From Deuterostichococcus epilithicus (taxonomy: Eukaryota > Chlorophyta > Trebouxiophyceae > Prasiolales > Stichococcaceae): a stretch of 64,000 nucleotides of DNA. Below, in pieces: positions 58,881 to 64,000 of this stretch. How positions within the stretch are numbered: the first letter of the stretch is position 1; each line of letters opens with the position of its first letter. The notes below the pieces were generated by a model. That model had not been told where the DNA came from. It did no database searches and saw nothing but the letters and a program-made list of their open reading frames with translations. Both the position numbers and the translations under genes were made by a program. The DNA is taken from the NCBI GenBank assembly GCA_033439295.1, contig JAVTLE010000005.1, positions 3,894,501-3,958,500 on the forward strand, written 5' to 3'.

Positions 58881-59801
58881 GGCTCGTGCAGATGCACTGC
58901 AGCAGGACAACACAGCAACCTGTTACAGGGGGACGGGGGTCGTCAACTGTCGGCAGCCACCGCACGTCCTGCGGGAGGGGTTGTATAGCCTCCGCACCTG
59001 CAGCATCATCGGCGCCGCTGCGGCGAGCGCCTTGTGTGCAAGCCGGCACTGGCGAGCTGGGCTGACGGCATGTAAGCCCAAGCAGCCATGCAGAGGCCGC
59101 AGGCCAGTGCGAAGCGCAACACCACCGACGGCAGCGGCGAGCCTCACGAGCTGTTGCGCCACTGCGCAGGGCCGCCAGCAAGGCAGCTTGACGGCGGGGC
59201 GCTGTAAACGTTACCGTTGTGCGCTTGTTATGCTACCCCAGTAACTCAGTACCTGACAATACTTGTCTACTCTACATACGAGTGCAGGCAGCAGCGCCCT
59301 CGCTGTCGCTGGGAGCGATGAATTTGACCGGGTCTCTAGGCTACATAGGTGGTTGCTCGAGGTTTTCGCTTCAAACAACGGTTGTTAATGGGGTTTCGCA
59401 GCTGCTGACGTTTTTGCTTATTTGCTGACACTTTGATCCATTGTGCAAGGTCTTCAATGACTGAATGACACGACACAATGGCACGTGCACGACATCTGCA
59501 CAATGCCGGAACGGTATTGGCCTGTGCGCCTCACTTGAGCGCAGTCTGTGAGAACAACGACAGCTGTATAGGACCTGCAGGCAGACCCTGACGATCGCTC
59601 CCGTTTTGAACCCTCGCACAAAAAAAGACTCTTGGCCATCGCGTCACAGCACGACCCTTCGCGCCATGCTCCCAGAACCCCAACAATGCGGGCCTGCTTG
59701 CTTCGCTCCACATAATGTGTATGAATCTGGCTGCGAGCTCCCATATTGAGGCTGCACTTGATATTGCACAGCGACATCAGCGAGGCGAAGTCGATCGCAG
59801 C
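58881..59801. other. no recognisable gene
   Basis: Gap between two plus-strand genes, the DUF1499-like stop and the proposed SET-protein start. It should contain the SET promoter. No conserved frame seen on either strand. Confidence 0.5.
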
Positions 59802-62800
59802 ATGCGGCATACAATGACGCCACTGCGCCATCTGCTGCTGGTGTGCATGATAATAATGCTTAGTGTCAAAGCTCCGGCTTCCGCCGAAGCAGGTGGGCGC
59901 CAGTTCACCTCTCCAGCAAGCATGTACCCGAACCAGGATTATCGAAAGATGTCGTTGTGTCTGGTCAGTCTCCGGCCTGACTGCAGCGCGGTAAGTATGC
60001 AGCCTTTATGCTGGCTGCCACAATGTCTGTCAACCATGCTGAAGCAGCATCACCGAGTGTTGAAAGCAAGTCGATTTCTGCGGCGTATAATCGGGCCACT
60101 TTGCCAAAGATACATTGAGTGTCACGGGTCAGCTCGCCTAGCAACCGCCGATGAAGTCGCGCAACTGCCCCCGCAGACCCTGCTTCCGCCGCCGCAGCCC
60201 CTGCCGCCAGTCCCTCCGCCGCTGGAGCACCACGGCCGGGCGCCGCCGCACAGTTTGCCACTGCCCCGGCTCTGGGCTCCGGACCAGACGCCGATCCAGG
60301 CTACTTCACCGGCAACGGGCGCGTGCAGTCGCTGCTCGAATGGATCCGCGCACACAGCGGCGAAGTGAGCCTCAGTGAAGCCCTGAGCACTGAATGTCTC
60401 CAAAAGCGTAGCCGCCAGCTGCAGGCGCTTGCTTGCCGGAGTTCACAGGCCAGTGTGCGGATTCAAGCTTGTGCTTGCGCAGCAACACGCCCGGCCGCAC
60501 TCGCACTGCAACGCACCTGCTGGCCTGGTGTACGCTTGAGCCAGCCGCAAGCAGCTGGGGCAGATCATCAATGCGCAAAATCAATGTGAAAAGTACTGGT
60601 GGTTGCGACCTCCTTCCAACCAGCGGGTTGCCGTGTGCTCCCAGGCGCACCTGGAGGTGGGCGAGACATGTCCTGGCTGCATGCGCGGGACGCTTGCAAC
60701 AAAAGACTTCCAGGTGTGCCGAGTCTTCTCAACCCTGTAAACATTTTGACCACCAGGAGGCTCAGTTGAGACCTGCGTCAGCGTCGCTGCCCTTGATTGC
60801 GCCTGCCCTGCCAGCGAAGCCTGAACAACTTGCCGGCTGCCAGCGCAGTCAGGATCTTGTTCATTCTCTGCCACGTTAAGCAGCACTGCTTGAAGCCGTG
60901 ATCAAGACCAGGTCGCGAGACCCAAGCCTGACCCGGTGTTTGTTATGCCCACAGCGGGGCGAGCTGGTGGCATCGGTGCCGCCGGAGTGTGTTGTGGACA
61001 TTGGGCCACGCAGCGTAGACCTCTCGGTGAGGTTGACGCGTCCTACTGTTGGTGCTTTGTGATCGCATCAAGCCTCGAGAGTCACCTCCCGACTCCCCCT
61101 TTTGCAGTGCGCGGCCATGCTTGTGAGGTTGGATGCTAGGAAATGGGGGAGGGGGGGGTGCAGCTGTGCTTTCCTCGCTTGACTCAGGCAGCTCGTGCAG
61201 CCCCTGCCGCTGTGCAGCTCAGTCTGATCATGTACAAACAAATGACGCGTAAAGTGTAGGCAGTTGCTTGTGAACGCTGAGGCATACATGCAGTCGCACA
61301 CCTTCAGTCGGCAGCCGTCACGGCTCGCATTGAGTGACTTCCCTGGCACTCTGCACGGCCGGGGGTCTGCCGCTGGCTGGGTAGCCGGCTGCAGCCATGC
61401 ACAACGCTGGCCCTGGCTGCGACAGAGTGCGGCGCTGCTCACCGCTCCGTGTGCCGACGATGCAGGATGCTGCCGCGGTGTGGATCAAGCGGATGCATGC
61501 CGACAAGGACTATAACGCGTCCTTCGCGCCGTTCCTCGACACGCTGCCACACGTGGGGGAGGTGCTGTCGCCAGAGATGTGGCGCCCGGACCTGGTCGCC
61601 GCGCTGCAGTCCGAAGAGATTGTGAGCTCTGGCTCTCAACCAGGATCCCCCCCGCAAATATCGACAAGCGCCCGGTCGAATTGTACCGTGCCTTTTGTTA
61701 GAGCAGTTGTGGACAGCATGATGGGGCTGCTGCAGCTACCGGCACGCCAATTGCGCGCAAGCTTTCTTGTAAGGCAGGCTGCACATTAGGAAGTCGGGAT
61801 GTAGTGCAGCCGGACGCAGCCATGGCGGCAGCAAAGTATAGTACCCACACCAGGTACAGGCGGGAGAGCCGCTGCCGGCGCAAATGCTGCCGGCCGGCCG
61901 GCCACTACTGTATTTGGTCAGCGTGCAAGGCGCGCTGTGGTCAGCCGCCTGCTGAGTCTCACCCTGCCGCCACGCGCTCTTGACTGCGCAGGCATCAATT
62001 GTGAAATCTCGCATCGAGGAGGCGGAGGCCGCGTGGCGGGACGCAGGCTTCGACTCTGGCGCGCCCGACGAGGACGGCACCGCCATCAGGATTTCGCTGC
62101 CGGCCTTCAAGCACGTCGTCGCATGCGTGAGTGTGCCCTGCCGCCTGCCGAGCTGTGCACGCCACATCTCAGGCTCTGCCACGCAGCATCGGGGAAATGC
62201 CTGCCACCTGGCGGGCGACAACCGCGACTGCTAATTTTGCTGCATCAGCATTGGGCGGCCGCAGCAATCTGATGCATTGAATCAGCAGGTTGGGACTCGT
62301 TATTGGGCATTTACCTCACAGCTCAACACAGCTCGCTTCTAAAGCCACTGAACTTGCCCTGTATGCAGCCAGCGCCCCTGTCGTCTGAGGCGGGCAAAAT
62401 AAACCCAGCATGCCTGCCGAGGCAGAATGAGTGTATGACTTCATCACAATCTGGCCGCAGATTGCGACCCGGATGTATGGCTACCCCTCGCCGCTGCACG
62501 ACGGCGAGGATCACATGCAGCTGCTTCCGATCTTTGACATGGCCAACTGCGCCGACCAGGGTGTGCCCTATCGGCTCGAGTTTCAACGTGCTGTCGTGTA
62601 GCCAGTCCGGTCAGGATACGGCAAACCGGATGTGGTAGCCAGTCTTCAAATGCGCATGGCTCGTTCAAAGATAGAACACTCGGACCAGCTTGCTGTTGGT
62701 AGGCGCTTGCGCATCCCAGGCTGTGCGCCAGCAAATTTGCGCCTGCATCATGAAGCGTAGTAGAGGCTGAGCGCATCTACATCAGCACGCACAGCCGCCC

Positions 62801-63921
62801 ATGCCAAGCAGCGTGCCCTGCCTGCCGCGCCGGCACCGCGGCGGCGGCTCGCAGCCCTCAACACAGTCCCTGCCCTGCTGCAAGCTTTCGATCAGCTGGG
62901 CGAACGTTGCCGGGGCAGATTTTCGACTGCGCCGCTGCAGGGCTGGCGGGGCCGCGGGACGCTGGCAGCAATGCAGAGGTGCAGTACCCCGACAGCAGTG
63001 GCGGCTTCACCATGCTGGCCAAGTGGCGCATCCGCAAGGGCGAGGAGGTGGGCTGTCTTATACACGTTCTCCCGTCGGCCCAGCTTTGATAAACGTTGCA
63101 CTGCGCAGCTGCTTGAGTTGGAGCCGTCGCCACGCTGGGCATTGCCGGCTCAAGCTCGGTGGTTGTGAGGCTTCAACGGCAGGCACCAAGGCAGCTCAAT
63201 TTCGTAAGGATTATCGAGTGTAACCGTCTTCGGACTATGTTCTCCATGCACCCCTGTCCAGGTGACAAACAACTACGGCCACAACTACCTGCATCGGCCA
63301 GACATGAGCCTGCTCGTCTATGGGTTCGTCCCCGGGCGCGAGCCGCCGATAATGAGCACCGTGGACCTGCCGGCGGGCTTTGGAAAGGTTACGCACCCGC
63401 AGGATGGCTACCCGCCCACGCCGCAGCTGGAACCCGATTATGGTGCGTCCCTTCACCTAATCCTTACCGAGAGGTCCCGTTTGAAAGGAGGGTTCTTGGT
63501 ATCGGCGGCGTAGGATGCGAGGCGTAGGATGCCAGGTGCTGGTACAATCATGTGCCGCTGCCAGCATGAAGGTGGGCGTGCTGAGTGTAGGGTGTAGCCG
63601 ACTCACCGGCTTGCTGGCCCCCAAGAACTGTCCTAGGAAAACAGCTCGAAATGCTGGCGCCGCCCGTAATTGTTTCGCTGGTGCTGCACTTCAGGCGGTT
63701 GTTGCGCGCTGCAGCAGGCTGATTGCATGTGTTGCGGGCGCTCTGACGTGCGCATAGCAAACTTAAAGGCTGTGTTGCGGCGTGCAGGTAACGCTACAGG
63801 GGTGTTCACGGCAGAGGCGGAGCTGCGGCGGCTGGTCGGCATCTTTGCAGCTTTCCCAACGATGCTGGAGCAGGACATCGCCCAGCTGGACGCCACAGGC
63901 AAGGCTTCAGAGTCTCCTTAG
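59802..63921 (+). CDS. Rubisco-LSMT-type SET-domain protein lysine methyltransferase
   Basis: SET enzyme of the Rubisco large-subunit methyltransferase class; the substrate here is unknown. Exons in phase: 60254-60364 (GNGRVQSLLEWIRAHSGE, the usual LxxWxxxxGG start), 60645-60713 (RGTLATKDFQ), 60955-61026 (RGELVASVPPECVVDIG). Then ASFAPFLDTLPHVGEVLSPE (about 61530) and SEEI, KSRIEEAEAAWRDAGF (about 62005), MYGYPSPLHDGEDHMQLLPI and FDMANC (about 62475-62545, the LPxxDMxNH core with Cys for His), a beta exon ending MLAKWRIRKGEE (about 63050), and VTNNYGHNYLHRPDMSLLVY plus GFV (about 63262-63330), the C-terminal SET motif. The last exon has LRRLVGIFAAFPTMLEQDIA and a TAG at 63921. A GC donor (ACAG|GCAAGG) just before that stop may instead carry the gene past the window. 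Proposed first exon 59802-59990 encodes a hydrophobic signal-like leader and joins in phase, but is uncertain. Confidence 0.85.
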
Positions 63922-64000
63922 TGATCACTGTGGGTTTCTTGACGTGATTCAGCGTGAGAGGCGTCCTGACGAGGGCGCTCTGCATGGGCGGCCAGCCAGA
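63922..64000. other. window end, downstream of the SET gene
   Basis: Short tail. It is either the 3' untranslated region of the SET gene or, if the GC donor near 63895 is used, part of its next intron. Too short to decide. Confidence 0.4.

Noticed and set aside
1-64000. CRISPR arrays, insertion sequences, retroelements, virus-like elements, tRNA and rRNA genes
   Set aside because: No regular spaced repeats, no reverse transcriptase, integrase, capsid or transposase motifs, and no conserved RNA sequences were recognised on either strand.
1-64000. A functional gene cluster or defence system
   Set aside because: The genes serve unrelated housekeeping roles on both strands with independent promoters; neighbourhood gives no sign of a shared pathway.

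Overview
The window looks like nuclear DNA of a green alga, most likely a trebouxiophyte-type chlorophyte. The evidence is the GC-rich sequence, genes cut into many short exons by introns of roughly 100-400 bases (mostly GT-AG, several GC-AG), plastid and mitochondrial genes sitting among each other, TTTAGGG-like (plant/Chlorella type) telomeric motifs, and a chlorophyll-synthesis gene whose protein aligns along its whole length with plant CHLM as I remember it. Because the genes are spliced, the long open frames are mostly shadows; I rebuilt genes by matching short frames to known protein families and checking splice phase. I recognise no rRNA, tRNA, CRISPR array, transposon or virus-like element.

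Layout. 1.5-4.0 kb (-): a classical short-chain dehydrogenase. 5.8-17.0 kb (-): an OSR1/BLUS1-type STE20 kinase followed at once, same strand, by a SYLF-domain (Ysc84/SH3YL1-like) coding region with a long low-complexity tail; a phase-compatible splice could join the two. 18.4-19.2 kb (+): a small single-pass, probably plastid protein. 19.8-22.7 kb (-): CHLM, Mg-protoporphyrin IX methyltransferase. 23.4-30.0 kb (-): SDHA, the flavoprotein of respiratory complex II. 31.0-34.1 kb (-): a PAP2/lipid phosphate phosphatase. 36.0-38.0 kb (-): TIM17. 38.7-40.6 kb (-): a second short-chain dehydrogenase. 41.6-43.2 kb (+): a VTC1-like polyphosphate-complex membrane protein. 44.8-50.4 kb (-): two tandem C2-like paralogues, one with a Tyr/Gly-rich tail and an in-frame TAG. 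51.0-54.7 kb (-): eukaryotic pantothenate kinase. About 56.0-56.7 kb (-): an unidentified, only partly resolved membrane-protein gene. 57.4-58.9 kb (+): a small DUF1499-like protein. 59.8 kb to the window end (+): a Rubisco-LSMT-type SET-domain protein.

These are unrelated housekeeping genes in the usual eukaryotic scatter, not an operon or a gene cluster. The most unusual points are the possible kinase-SYLF fusion with a large insertion in the kinase activation loop, the tandem C2-like pair, a partial exon duplicate inside a CHLM intron that could act as an in-frame cassette, and repeated GC-AG introns. Exon borders are inferred by eye; transcript data would settle them.
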